IMG/VR virus record: IMGVR_UViG_3300038660_000110 | Location: 1 to 52,055 of that record | Source: a virus | Reading direction: 5' to 3' (one strand) | DNA length: 52,055 nt | Part shown: positions 26,801-32,010 of the stretch, one piece after another | How positions within the stretch are numbered: position 1 is the first letter of the stretch | How the letters are laid out: each line of letters starts with the position of its first letter | The notes under the pieces: generated by a model | Database searches by the model: none | The model's input: the letters and a program-made list of their open reading frames with translations, nothing else | Told to the model about the DNA's origin: nothing | Position numbers and translations under genes: made by a program

Positions 26801-28053
26801 GACTGCTCGTCGTCAAAGGGGCCGTCTTCAAACAGGGGCTGGCCTCGGTCTGATTCGCGCAGTCCGGGCGGCAAGGCGTCCTCGAAAGGTCCGTCATCGA
26901 ACAGGGGCGCGTCAGGTGTGGCATCATCTGGGTCAAAGGGGCCGTCTTCAAACAGCGGACCTTCGCGCTCGGCCTCTTGCGCTGCGCGAAGCTGGTCCAG
27001 TGCGTCCCCACCATCTGATTCAGACTGGCGGCGAGCCGCCTCGATGCGCTCCACTTGAGTCTGAGCCCGGTTGCGCTCGGTAACGCCGGCAATTGGCCCA
27101 AGGCCAGCGCCCATCAAACCGCCGGCCGCCATCTCGTCAATAATATGTTTGTAATTCACCTCGCCCAAGTTCTGGAGCAGCGATTCGCCGTTGGTTTCGA
27201 CCCAGTAGTTGGCATGCTGACCAATAAGCCCCTGCAGGCCTTCGGTGCTGGACTCAACAATGAGCCCGGTTAGCGAGCCTCTTCCTGCCGCTCGGCCCCT
27301 GCTTCGGCCTGCCGTTCTTGTGAGATCGTTCAGTACCCTGCCACTGATCTCGCTTGTGGCCCGGTCGGCCACGTCACCCGCACCCATCTTGCGCAACAAC
27401 AGGAACGGCGTCAGGGCGTCCATCGCGCCCGCGAGAGAGCCGTGAGCCAGGGACACATCGAGCTCTTCCGTCTGGCCCATGATTAAGCCGGTTTCCATGC
27501 CCGCCGACGCCGCATAGGCGCCAAGGCCTTGCCCGGCTTTGATTGCGGTTTGCTTGGCCACTGACCCAGCCAGTAACCGTCCTGCAACGCCACCAATACC
27601 GCCGCCTGCAATGGATACCGCCAACGTGGGCGCAAGGTTACCCGCCGTGTATCGCGCCCAATTAAAGGCTTCCATTGGCCCGGTGATGTCTGTAAAGCCA
27701 TAGCCCAGTGAGTTCTCGCCGGCCTCTTCCATGTTGCGCTGGTACATATCTTTGCCAGCATCCCACACGGTATCGCTTCCAAGCGCATCGCCTGCCGCCT
27801 GGAGTAAGCCGCCGCCCATGGCCTGCACCTGATCGACACCTGCCGATAGTCCGCCCATAAAGCCGGGAGATCCCCCTTCTTCAGTCGCAGATTTGCCGCC
27901 AGGCCCGCCATAATTACCGGTGACATAGCGCTCAAACTGAGAGTCGGAAAAGGTGGAAAACTCGGGTGATTTGCGGATAAGAGACTTTATGTCGTCGTCG
28001 GAGCTGTCACGCAGGTTGGGGTTTTTCTGGCGAAGAGTGTTCAGTATGGACAT
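11836..28053 (-). CDS. Giant polyvalent virion protein: ParB, methyltransferase, helicase, ART and zincin modules
   Basis: The product has 5405 residues; the ATG at 28053 has GGGAG ten bases upstream. Visible order: Gly/Ala-rich hydrophobic N-terminus (about 60-330); acidic PLFEDGPFD repeats (365-415); ParB-like domain (550-660, ADGHHRLDLAKRLG); long charged linkers; N6-adenine methyltransferase (about 1900-2100, EPTAGNGMLL and NPPFG); strawberry-notch SF2 helicase (about 2280-2960, QTGVGKGRQ, LDEAHN, LSATYA, GRINRTGQ) with its C-terminal extension; degenerate zincin (about 3582, EEILVHKG); ADP-ribosyltransferase-like domain (3810-3920); intact zincin (about 4013, HEAVGHKG); and a C-terminal LPD38-like region (about 4880-5200). 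Methylase plus helicase resembles P1 DarB, and Bcep22-type podophages carry a comparable giant protein. It is probably injected with DNA and counters restriction. Confidence 0.9.
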   Translation of the reverse strand: MSILNTLRQKNPNLRDSSDDDIKSLIRKSPEFSTFSDSQFERYVTGNYGGPGGKSATEEGGSPGFMGGLSAGVDQVQAMGGGLLQAAGDALGSDTVWDAGKDMYQRNMEEAGENSLGYGFTDITGPMEAFNWARYTAGNLAPTLAVSIAGGGIGGVAGRLLAGSVAKQTAIKAGQGLGAYAASAGMETGLIMGQTEELDVSLAHGSLAGAMDALTPFLLLRKMGAGDVADRATSEISGRVLNDLTRTAGRSRGRAAGRGSLTGLIVESSTEGLQGLIGQHANYWVETNGESLLQNLGEVNYKHIIDEMAAGGLMGAGLGPIAGVTERNRAQTQVERIEAARRQSESDGGDALDQLRAAQEAEREGPLFEDGPFDPDDATPDAPLFDDGPFEDALPPGLRESDRGQPLFEDGPFDDEQSAADAGQSTTGQPPVNEDGTTGPPAPPAEGVPVIQRGPDRGQPMVDDFPDLPPPPADGVPVLDRGPRGASPTQDGTTGFAADDLSPFQRNQLRDYGMTDEQLGSVSTEQALAELDAANRQSQRPQSDMTEEGTGVFRVPTDQIQVDPEQYQFRTKVDKKGVDRRLNAVEKWDENKAGDLIVHRRNDGSLFIADGHHRLDLAKRLGQPAVNARILEESQGFDVPAARAEAAMNNIADGKAEPLDAAKVFRDIDLPNAEIRKQNNLPDNQVVRDGEALANLSDNAFGMVAAGQLSEKDGAAIGANFSDSGEQEAAAKAFQNGAPKSGFERQLMVNEIKAAGFAQSQGDQGGLFGDDPEEISLLQSRLSVLNSLRQDLTFDKNLFASLNKNAGRAGEAGNSIATEANQDITDESAKALDMINRVSTNPTLSEMVNRAARRVADGEKKAPVVRDLKKELQSYEAGQDQPRVNGQSSPRPADSPSEQPPVSEGVDPGAGEPVPEADADGSDQVRELEGATEEVAPSLDLVEESDPIQQTKANIAGMGEAEASLTILRDALELGTDSMNDGQLPDSIRKQAIDLADRITEAVEDGSNLDAITREAAETLNEWDKAGDSEPELRAIQRKLEAFAGIEAPQSEPGLELESQTEGDLSRRDRVRQQAEKAQADARKKEDDRIRADEQVNDFNLTGSDSPTDQAEAAGQGNMFDEPPVIDRPDNTTLNSDARDLYGTAAPSRQLSAYADDQEAEVRERPSFASGPTKSPMYGPDRRGEGEARKKAVELAKDGGSQAVVKLYSGLGGKAAGHLVVPALDSQAAMEELFSQFMSTGRGGDISTDLVEIIPGENVPESTSPVQDFVGGKRDDVPTFDEVDAADNRPIRDEPAEADPEAVFEDYARQIRRKQDYELANNELYDEILQNFTLSDGRAEELVGRLETKVSGSRNEDQISRKRRFFRRVEAINEAETVKQVNQQIALEKEDQPLPSGITDDYTSRMMNRAKIAQRRIKDNEAADPDPTSVPDEPDQQPETSGLSGIRQVGKMSGQKGMRRIAPSYLTGEQSVAWLEGYDSASAEGEAKPKNLDDEISNISSEDLSSLFDDVVSDEKPSEPVSEPEPGTEPTTKTPNDATNTPRAEKTDEQKAQDREKRQRATIQKNRNSGQLTRANGQSFRTKSGAADQLKRWNLQNTHYIYGKKGEGFTIKSLPEIGWDNARSVGWLGDNNSFYLYGFNQGNVDAINAWVDGKIVNFKPEFDGGDGGQVSPSAPLTKPEAGQKVIKIENPDQAMRRLQAAGMEMNARLPYLNDDYPDILPQERSAAEIAKSFGSNLTSAGVESLKALENLFGGPGRLGSGLQFDEDTYARAKPHFKKMLEDSRAAGDDLRAFIRKIVSYLGLGSKPYVMRFVEELQSEQVKTTDNAEPDSAPATNPESDYAPKPGTLARKLYDRLDEITDNRKLKAVIAEHFDVSAKEVTDQQMKQAQEALELALVTRARDIVQRDSTRTDRAVFDELQAMYAAQPNLNVRSSGSMQRQAYSTPAPLAFLASRLSGITEATTVYEPTAGNGMLLIGAPADNIVANELDAERAELLEAQGIEVSQEDATTFIPADQVDSVIMNPPFGRLKDEAGKPQPVKIDGYTIKAIDHLIAAKALEAMQDDGQATMIIGASKLAGDIAAADRTFFNWLYRNYNVTSHFEVDGDLYNRQGAGWPVRVITIKGRQASNRVSPKSGVIERANNWSEVYAQYERGLAAQQSDGSRTEDTGGTDKPDATDGPVPTEAVIGEQNRSDGDGRGNDGRGGALDPDNGSRPGDRDRTGDGDSTDGRGGVTGGQSEPADIGVGSEQQAGNNTQGPGVTGTTDTGGLGGQSTAGKPGKLSKSEFQTPYNAKSKGKNDAVLTPNNMALPLEQALTDLENEVGDLDTYVQEKLGYDTVAEMHESFMGLQVDAVAAAIYNIENNKGIIIADQTGVGKGRQAAAIIRYARRVGKTPVFMSVTPNLFSDMYGDLQDIGDFDVKPFIVNSAERITYKEREVYKSEGGKRHKSQLQAMAATGKMPGDADTLFLTYSQIQTDNLQRQVMSKMAENAIFVLDEAHNVSGNRSTSIPASKGGGEKLTGAGFMFSLINEKPVAYLSATYAKRPDNMPLYYRTDLSKAVDEIDQLAEAVSQGGLQLQAVISNMLARAGQLFRRERSFEGIKITTSIDTDNTAAHEKLSDQVAEGLSAINRADKMFHNVAMEGIKEAAEEGGGGAKGAGNRAGNVDHMNFSSVIHNYIGQLLLGLKVERSASQAIELHRKGVKPVIALENTMESFLSEYVNDMGIQVGDPVEANYNDVLLRALERSRRYSRELPNGDKEAVQVSLSELDPATREAYQEAQKVIKQLDIADIPMSPIDLMRYRMTQAGMKPSEITGRNMTLDYSTNPPTLAKRDPTERTDKRATVDAFNTGRLDALVLNVSGSTGLSIHASENFKDQKPRHMIVAQAPKDINILMQMLGRINRTGQVVKPEFTMMGLNIPSEKRPLAVTSKKMKSLNANTSANDKSDTSVEAPDILNKYGDQVVAEYLSANPELATELDLGFTASPDGEAESRPTEGLAMKFTGRLARTPVETQKLAYEEIESAFSQLIEYLTKTGQNDLDPQTVDLDARIMASKVVYEGKDPTSLFGGNTTLHKVDAKYQGKPPTGKDVQSALDETLKGGKTPKQIADELILDLADHPGRSATIERALERVDATEAAIQKAAKEDGLEGGEPAEILEQSKLRDDSELSKKYLDLEGNYQSAVSKAKLTQARLDDTRKRTNEALESTFKIGDHVMLDLSDEVVTGVVTGIKTNLKGKGGDAYALSKTRVSFMVNSGIRNIELPLSKLRPSSGIFIQKLSTKAPLDDIFKGQGDLGGEMREQRFIATGNLIAASADRSIPGRIVSFTSQDGNTYQGMMLPRWFKDSSFEDAGSGQYMALRDKAPLSKFLRNNTDALRRAGGVFDKNQIVRMLPKTDGKWTITVPKANKEELARRVKFSQPLISAMGMEFFGSGKTMTATFEPNRLSAVTEALSDLVQLNALPSMRKQWVAAGGKKEAEAVESFDDSPAKGSGDAPAFLRNQGATGTGLSEPQVQATVDRFLKTYPGADNVTVEIHQSATALPGFKADRDSAGASIAGEYVSRTDTVHLVSAAFTNESDVLKALQEEILVHKGLGFFSPQDREQLYRDIQTAAGESQEVKALWDKTVKEYQAVAESAGLNDEQANRLYAEEMLGSLAQEQPSWMKKGWRKLWRGIKRLLVKAGWVDQGIGTAELRERITTISDAFKRGRQAPRRDFSADIRGGTTSQSQVESFSREDGQPPLPQVEVEEDTNEAEAQRIFEEYQAARQNQSGQRESGRENNGRAVGGRNAAADYESKTKIRRRSDSGSEPAVIFRGSRTGGLKPDDFNESSFGVSTGRPSSGLGVFFSSRKREAAGYGDVETFVLDMRKPYVIDGGDLPSFNSTAEATRYRNAIKAKGYDGIVVDYRSIGGQLHYIPFQPEQAIPTESKTRFSLNSAPAPSRDVLAADISKGLANVAELAGARVIQSPGDLPATAKAEMKSLGVDESSVRGLYVDGELFVVADNLRSTQEGIEVAVHEAVGHKGVRGVLGAELDSAMLRLYRTLPNTPQGRAALAEVKAEYRFLDTSKREDRIQIAEEMVAHLLEKGHRPKAWQRVVAKIRELLRKMIPSIAWTYSDVLALGEQSRQYLRRRKATGGEGTRFATTDADQQYMNAVDSGNMELAEKMVADAARQAGIPVIEEEGVTAYEVRRDAPPKKTQKAYKLFRVKRSASGEVFPLYVGANDALPQDVWLNALEGLEAEPSKTGKRKVQSKIGHLAYRPGWHAGDIPLATHIGAKDPSGKVFARKEDEVWAEVEMAADVDYQGEADENGRTEKGGFNEAEADIEEMPENGMYRYKTNANMTGRWIISGSMKVNRILSESEVNDILAGEGQQSMPWAQRPKGSKQWAVSPLDLDRWGLTNNPAKNQRKLLDPVTYDNNEDVIPLSERFNQATTDVRFSLVSNDRISGGNLFDDFTDADRAAAAKQGPRSAPRRVMDYWKEATNNAGLKIRQGMVDRLASLKAIDEKLLGEKMLGEDITRSSWVLGRMANAANGALHTMLHTGRIKMDAKQKVIDIQEGDSKGLGAVFAQLASQNDPDSASKEVQRFMGWIAGNRARKLLDEGRENLFTEEDITAMESWDRGVLADGRNRAEAYASVFQEFQAYRDDVLAIADQAGLLRKAMDPDDATLFMANKHGIRSDLADKAKAARKAAARADDIDVKEMAEERESAAIGELQQELVAELGMADYDSEYDMLTTDQRDLWANEFYVPFYRIAEDDNKPTGQLATSGLSRQKAYTRLKGGSQNVNDLLENTMMNFHHLLDASLKNQAAKQAIDNAMDLGIATPVKASNRNEKTSTFVLIDGEKSFYQIDDPLVFESITALSSAGMNNMAMKVMRGFKRLFTNMTTTTPQFMVANLIRDSLQATATNDVSKNAFANVIGGARSYRDQKIKAQMMASGASFNFGHLFGSNPDELRAQLTRDMRGAKLIDGPQGVPDALRKSWEWWNNVNNATENLNRAAIFTQNQDKGKLKAAFESRDLMDFSAHGAWSAIRILIDVVPFLNARIQGLDKIYRSGFKPGYNVLKSVFGGDDANVSDKQSAGRFWAVTGALAMATMMLYLHNQDDEEYQKLEDWQKDTYWFFRIGDQAFFIPKPFEVGAIATMVERITQQFVDDKATGKLFRERMQHMLTDTFAITIVPQAMQPALDVYANYDAFTQRPIESMGMDRLSPELRKRASTSKAGEWISQGLNATVGALGDPELNPLALSPVQVDHLISGYFGQVGTWAASSGDIAWRVASGHEDPARRWYEYQPVRRFYKNLGDEDRYTKYGTVFYEGLREAGRAYADVKELRELGRLEEAAKAVQDNRQMLMIRRSLNRAQSKLRDINKQIDVIRRADMDGELKRQKLDRLRAIKNKIQKVMSTRVMEARG

Positions 28054-28129
28054 TGGGCGTTGTCTCCCGACAAGCAAAGGTAAAGATGAATCGCATTACG
28101 CGAGGTTCAGCGAGTGCATATCCATCCAC

Positions 28130-29098
28130 TTATGGATTCAGGTTAAGCGGTACGCCGGCTCTCTGAAACTCTCTTATGAGCTGGACTAGGTTGGTGCGCT
28201 GACGGTCCGATAGCTCTCCACTGGCAGCCGGGTCTTCATCTAGTGCGATAAACCTTTGCACCAGAGCTTGTGCCGCCGCAATGGCCTCTTGGTCAGCTTG
28301 TGGCGGGGTTCCGGCCTCCCCTGCCTTGCCTGTGTACCTCATGAATGACGGCCTATTGATTCGTTGCAGCAGCTTGTCAGCCTCATCTTCTAGCACCGTA
28401 AGCTGTTGCTGCACGCCTTGATCTTCCGCTTTTTGCTCACCGACTTTTATGGCACTGCCAAGTAAGCCGCGAAGACTGTCGGGATTGGCGCTCGGCTCCG
28501 GCTGCGCTCCAGGGGCTGGGTTATTGCTGCCGCCTTCACCACCCCGGCCGTTCATAAGCTCGCTGAACTGGCCAGAGCCGGCAAACAGAGCGTTTAGCTG
28601 GACCTCCATAGCGTCCCGACGCTCCATATCCTCTGGCGACACCGCTCCGTACTCGGCGCTGTCGTCGATAGCTTTGATTCGATTCGTGAGCGATTCGGCA
28701 AACGCCTTCTGACGACTGGTCAGCGTCATATCCCTGCCGGTCGAATATTTGTCCAGCTTGTTGCTTTCCGTCTGGCGCTGACCAATGATGTTGCCGTTCT
28801 CGTCGGTCACGTCCTCGTAGTTTCTGCGCCCTACTTCATCGGTGAGTTTGATACGGCCTCTCGCGCTCTCGTCGCGGGCGCCGATCTGCTCCATTTCCAT
28901 GGTCTGACGCTGCTCGTTCTCGCCGCGCTTCAGGCTGCTGGCGTGCGCTTGCTGCTTCATGGTTTCGGTGGTTCGCGTGCCTTCCAGCGCCTGCTGGCGC
29001 TTCAGTTTGGCTTCTTCACGAATCCGGTTGCCAATACCCTTGCCCACTTCTGCACTGCCACCAAGAAACGCTTGCGCCAACAATCCCCCCATGCTCAT
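28130..29098 (-). CDS. Probable internal virion protein
   Basis: The product has 322 residues, hydrophilic and mainly helical, with a Gly/Ala-rich start (MSMGGLLAQAFLGGSAEVGK) and Pro-rich linkers near residues 185-205. No enzyme motif seen. It starts in an ATGA overlap with the preceding gene and lies just before the giant gene, in a block of five low-complexity genes. Such blocks in podophages encode proteins ejected with the DNA; I infer the same here. Confidence 0.6.
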   Translation of the reverse strand: MSMGGLLAQAFLGGSAEVGKGIGNRIREEAKLKRQQALEGTRTTETMKQQAHASSLKRGENEQRQTMEMEQIGARDESARGRIKLTDEVGRRNYEDVTDENGNIIGQRQTESNKLDKYSTGRDMTLTSRQKAFAESLTNRIKAIDDSAEYGAVSPEDMERRDAMEVQLNALFAGSGQFSELMNGRGGEGGSNNPAPGAQPEPSANPDSLRGLLGSAIKVGEQKAEDQGVQQQLTVLEDEADKLLQRINRPSFMRYTGKAGEAGTPPQADQEAIAAAQALVQRFIALDEDPAASGELSDRQRTNLVQLIREFQRAGVPLNLNP

Positions 29099-29724
29099 GC
29101 TTTCATACCTCTCTGTGATGGATCATTGCCTGCGACCTGCTGCCCGCCTTGAGGCATGCCGCCTCCCTCGGCTTCGATCTGTTCAACCATATCCAGAAGC
29201 TCAATGTAGCGCTGTCGCTCGGCCTCGCTTAAGGACTCCTCTGCCGATTCTTTGGCAAACAGCGCCAGGCCATCGAAGAACGCGGCCTCAGCGATCTCCT
29301 TCTCTTGAGTCGGGTCGATAATGCCCTTGTTTTGAGCCACCTCCGATATGGCCCGGATCACCTCAATACCGCCCTGAAATATCACTTCTGGAGCAATCTT
29401 CTTGCCCGCCATACTGGCGCTCTGCACGGTCATGGTCAGTAGCCTGCCAAACAATCGAGCCATGCCCTGCTGAGGGTCGCCACTGGCCTGGACCATCTTT
29501 GCCAGGGCGTCCATGCCCTGCTGGTCATACACGAAGTTCAGCATCTGGCTGGTTGCCACGTTGTAGGCTTCCTGGCTGCTTGCGGCCCCTTGGCCCCCTG
29601 GCGCACCCGGACCCTGCTTATCTTGCTGGCCTGGCTGGCCTGGCGATTGTGGCGCCTGCCCAGCCTGCTGCGTATTTTTCGGGTTTTGTTGGGGCTGCTG
29701 TGCCCCTGAGATCAGACCTTGCAT
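29095..29724 (-). CDS. Probable internal virion protein, Gln/Pro/Gly-rich N-terminus
   Basis: The product has 209 residues. Residues 1-48 are a Gln/Pro/Gly-rich tail; residues 50-185 are helical (YNVATSQMLNFVYDQQGMDA; VIFQGGIEVIRAISEVAQ). AGAGGA precedes the ATG. No family recognised; it is assigned to the virion by operon position. Confidence 0.6.
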   Translation of the reverse strand: MQGLISGAQQPQQNPKNTQQAGQAPQSPGQPGQQDKQGPGAPGGQGAASSQEAYNVATSQMLNFVYDQQGMDALAKMVQASGDPQQGMARLFGRLLTMTVQSASMAGKKIAPEVIFQGGIEVIRAISEVAQNKGIIDPTQEKEIAEAAFFDGLALFAKESAEESLSEAERQRYIELLDMVEQIEAEGGGMPQGGQQVAGNDPSQRGMKA

Positions 29725-29734
29725 AGCGATTCCT

Positions 29735-30787
29735 CTAGTTCGTATTGCTGCGGATCAAACCGGATCTGTATTTCTTCATATCGACTGGCGACCATCCAAA
29801 CGCTTTACCCTGGGGAGCCCTGCTTGCGCTGACGCTTGAGCCGCCAAAGGCATTTTTTGCAGAAGATGCGGTCCCGCCGCCACCTGAGCCAACACTGTTA
29901 GTGTTAGGCGACGAAGGGCTGCTGATGCCAGTCGCTTCGCCCAGCCTGCCAATGTTGGCGGTTGAACGGGCGTTTATGCCCGCGTTGGCCATACCCACCG
30001 CAAGCCCCAATGCAGGCCCCATCGTTGCGGCAGCGACACCCTCGGCGGCATCCTGCGCCATGTTGTTTTCCATCTGGCTTCTGGCCACAGCTGCGCCATA
30101 CTTTGACTCCGGGTTGTCCGGCACCGAACTTACCGCCGCGCTGAGCGCTTTATCAGTTGCTGCTCCAATTCCGGGCACTCCGACGCCAATAGCTCTGCCA
30201 AGCGCTTTCCCAAGAAGCCCGCCCATTGCCTGGCTGGCCATTTCCCCCTCACGGCCTCTGACCATGCCGACGGCCATATCCATGGCGCGCGGGGACATAG
30301 TGCCCTCCTCCGCATCGGCAATCATTGATTCGACCAGACTGAAGGTTTCAGTCTCTGCTGCTGCCTCGTTCGCCCGGCTCTTGGCTTCGCTTGCATGACG
30401 ACTCATTGCGCTTCTGGCTCGCCCTGCTGCGGTCGATCCGTCAGCGCTCGGAGATCCGCCATCGCGGCCCATAGACGAACCGCGCCGACCATCCCTTGCG
30501 CTTCTGGGGCCCGGTGTGTCTCGGCCTCCACGGTTGCTGCTGCCGCCCTGTCTTCCGCCGCCGCCAGCATTGCTTCCTGCTCCGCCATCACCCTGACCGG
30601 GACGACCACCGCCGCCTGAGTTGCCGTTAAGCCCGCCGCCGGGATTCATGCCCCCCGATGAAGATCCGCCGCCTCTGCCGCCTTGGCTTCCGCCGCCGCC
30701 AGCATTGCTTCCTGCTCCGCCATCACCCTGACCGGGACGACCACCGCCGCCGCCTGGCCCTGTGCCGTTATTGCCGCCTGGTCCCAT
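29735..30787 (-). CDS. Glycine-rich virion protein with internal duplication
   Basis: The product has 350 residues. Residues 1-95 are almost entirely Gly, Ser, Arg, Gln and Asn, including two copies of a GRPGQGDGGAGSNAGGGG unit encoded by a perfect 65-base repeat. Residues 110-300 are Ala/Gly-rich helices with small-residue packing (MGPALGLAVGMANAGINAR), suited to membrane insertion. The C-terminus ends WSPVDMKKYRSG. It is probably an ejected internal protein. Confidence 0.6.
   Translation of the reverse strand: MGPGGNNGTGPGGGGGRPGQGDGGAGSNAGGGGSQGGRGGGSSSGGMNPGGGLNGNSGGGGRPGQGDGGAGSNAGGGGRQGGSSNRGGRDTPGPRSARDGRRGSSMGRDGGSPSADGSTAAGRARSAMSRHASEAKSRANEAAAETETFSLVESMIADAEEGTMSPRAMDMAVGMVRGREGEMASQAMGGLLGKALGRAIGVGVPGIGAATDKALSAAVSSVPDNPESKYGAAVARSQMENNMAQDAAEGVAAATMGPALGLAVGMANAGINARSTANIGRLGEATGISSPSSPNTNSVGSGGGGTASSAKNAFGGSSVSASRAPQGKAFGWSPVDMKKYRSGLIRSNTN
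30552..30616. repeat. 65-base perfect direct repeat, copy 1
   Basis: Identical to 30687-30751, offset 135 bases. Both copies are read in the same frame within the glycine-rich virion gene, so the repeat duplicates an in-frame peptide. Confidence 0.9.
30687..30751. repeat. 65-base perfect direct repeat, copy 2
   Basis: Second copy of 30552-30616. No mismatches were seen, which points to a recent duplication or active sequence homogenisation. Confidence 0.9.
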
Positions 30788-30796
30788 GCTGTACTC

Positions 30797-31099
30797 CTAC
30801 CCCTGAGCCGACGAAATCAATCCGCCATTGGTCAGGCTGCCATTAGCCAGATCAGACCAGTCGTACTGGCTTTTGTCGATGTTCGGCGCTTTGGCTAGGG
30901 ACACTTTGCGATCCCAGGCCTTGTCGGTTGCCCGGCGCTCAGCCTTCTGCTTATCCTTTTGCATCAGGTATTTCGCACCGCCAACCGCCGCGCCAGCCAG
31001 CGCATTCGCGGCCCACTCGTTCTCGCTCATGTAGTCGCCCACTGCGCTAAACGCATTCGACGCCATTTCTGTTGCATCGTTGACCCACTGATAGCTCAT
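30797..31099 (-). CDS. Small internal virion protein candidate
   Basis: The product has 100 residues, with a hydrophobic Ala/Gly helix at about 32-45 (NALAGAAVGGAKYLM) followed by a basic stretch (KDKQKAERRATDKAWDRK). The pattern of a short membrane-active segment plus charged tail fits a DNA-ejection protein. No family recognised. Confidence 0.55.
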   Translation of the reverse strand: MSYQWVNDATEMASNAFSAVGDYMSENEWAANALAGAAVGGAKYLMQKDKQKAERRATDKAWDRKVSLAKAPNIDKSQYDWSDLANGSLTNGGLISSAQG

Positions 31100-31114
31100 A
31101 GACCCACCCTCTGA

Positions 31115-31627
31115 TTAAATGGAGTTCCAGTTCTGTTCCCACATCGGCGTGTTCTGAAATAGCAGCTGCATGGCCTCCAGATCCGCATTACGCATATCGA
31201 TCTGCTGAGTGATCATTTTCTGCTTTTCAGCTGCCGGAATGTCAGCGTTGGACTGGATCTCAGAAATGTTGATGTTTGCCTCGTTTACCACGCTGGTGTG
31301 CGAGTCCAGGTACTGCCCGCGCATGTTTGCGAAGGCCTTCGTTCCGATCAGTTCTTGCTCCTGTCCGAGCTTCTGATCGGCCATGGCGCTTTGCATCAGG
31401 TTGTTGCTGTCCTGCTGAGCAATGGGTGATGCCGCGTCAATCATGGCGCCCTGGGACGCCCCGGCGGCCATGGAACTGTTTAGCAGCCCTCGGTTATTGG
31501 CGTATTGCTTGCCCTGGGTTTCTGCTCGCTTCATCAGCGGCGAATCGGATTTGAGCATTTTATCCAGGCGCCCGGCGCCGGTGATGCTCTCGTCTACGGT
31601 GGCCTTCAGCGGATTGAGTTCTTCCAC
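31115..31627 (-). CDS. Internal virion / ejection protein candidate
   Basis: The product has 170 residues, helical. The motif RGLLNSSMAAGASQGAMIDA followed by PIAQQD is one I associate with podophage internal proteins. The GTG start has GAGGA nine bases upstream. It comes first of the block of five likely ejection proteins that ends in the giant protein. Confidence 0.6.
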   Translation of the reverse strand: MEELNPLKATVDESITGAGRLDKMLKSDSPLMKRAETQGKQYANNRGLLNSSMAAGASQGAMIDAASPIAQQDSNNLMQSAMADQKLGQEQELIGTKAFANMRGQYLDSHTSVVNEANINISEIQSNADIPAAEKQKMITQQIDMRNADLEAMQLLFQNTPMWEQNWNSI

Positions 31628-31661
31628 GAAAATATCCTCTCAGTTGGTAACTGGGGCTAAA

Positions 31662-32000
31662 TCAAAAGTTGATTAAACCGTCCGGATACAGTTTTGCCAG
31701 GTAATCTTCCTCGCCCTTGTCCTCGATGTACTGCGCGACGGCTTGATCAAAGCTAAGCCCACTATCGACCAGGGACTTGATCTTCGGCACCTTGTCAAAA
31801 ACGAAAGCCTTGAACTTCTCCCGGTCTTCCTTGCGAATCTGCGCCTGGGCTTCGGCTACGGTGAGCCCTTTGTTGAGCAGCGCTTTGAGCCTGGGGTTAG
31901 CGTTTTTGCCAACAGGTCGGTTGTCGGACGTATACTGGATGCGCCAATAGACGCCAGCGGAAACCAAAGCAACAGCGATAACGATGTAGAGTATTTCCAT
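31662..32000 (-). CDS. Single-span membrane protein, unknown
   Basis: The product has 112 residues. One N-terminal membrane span (ILYIVIAVALVSAGVYWRI) is followed by a soluble helical domain with two similar helices (LLNKGLTVAEAQAQI; LVDSGLSFDQAVAQY), an internal repeat. It follows the desaturase gene by ten bases, so the pair may work together at the membrane; this is inferred from spacing. Confidence 0.55.
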   Translation of the reverse strand: MEILYIVIAVALVSAGVYWRIQYTSDNRPVGKNANPRLKALLNKGLTVAEAQAQIRKEDREKFKAFVFDKVPKIKSLVDSGLSFDQAVAQYIEDKGEEDYLAKLYPDGLINF

Positions 32001-32010
32001 GGGACTCTCC

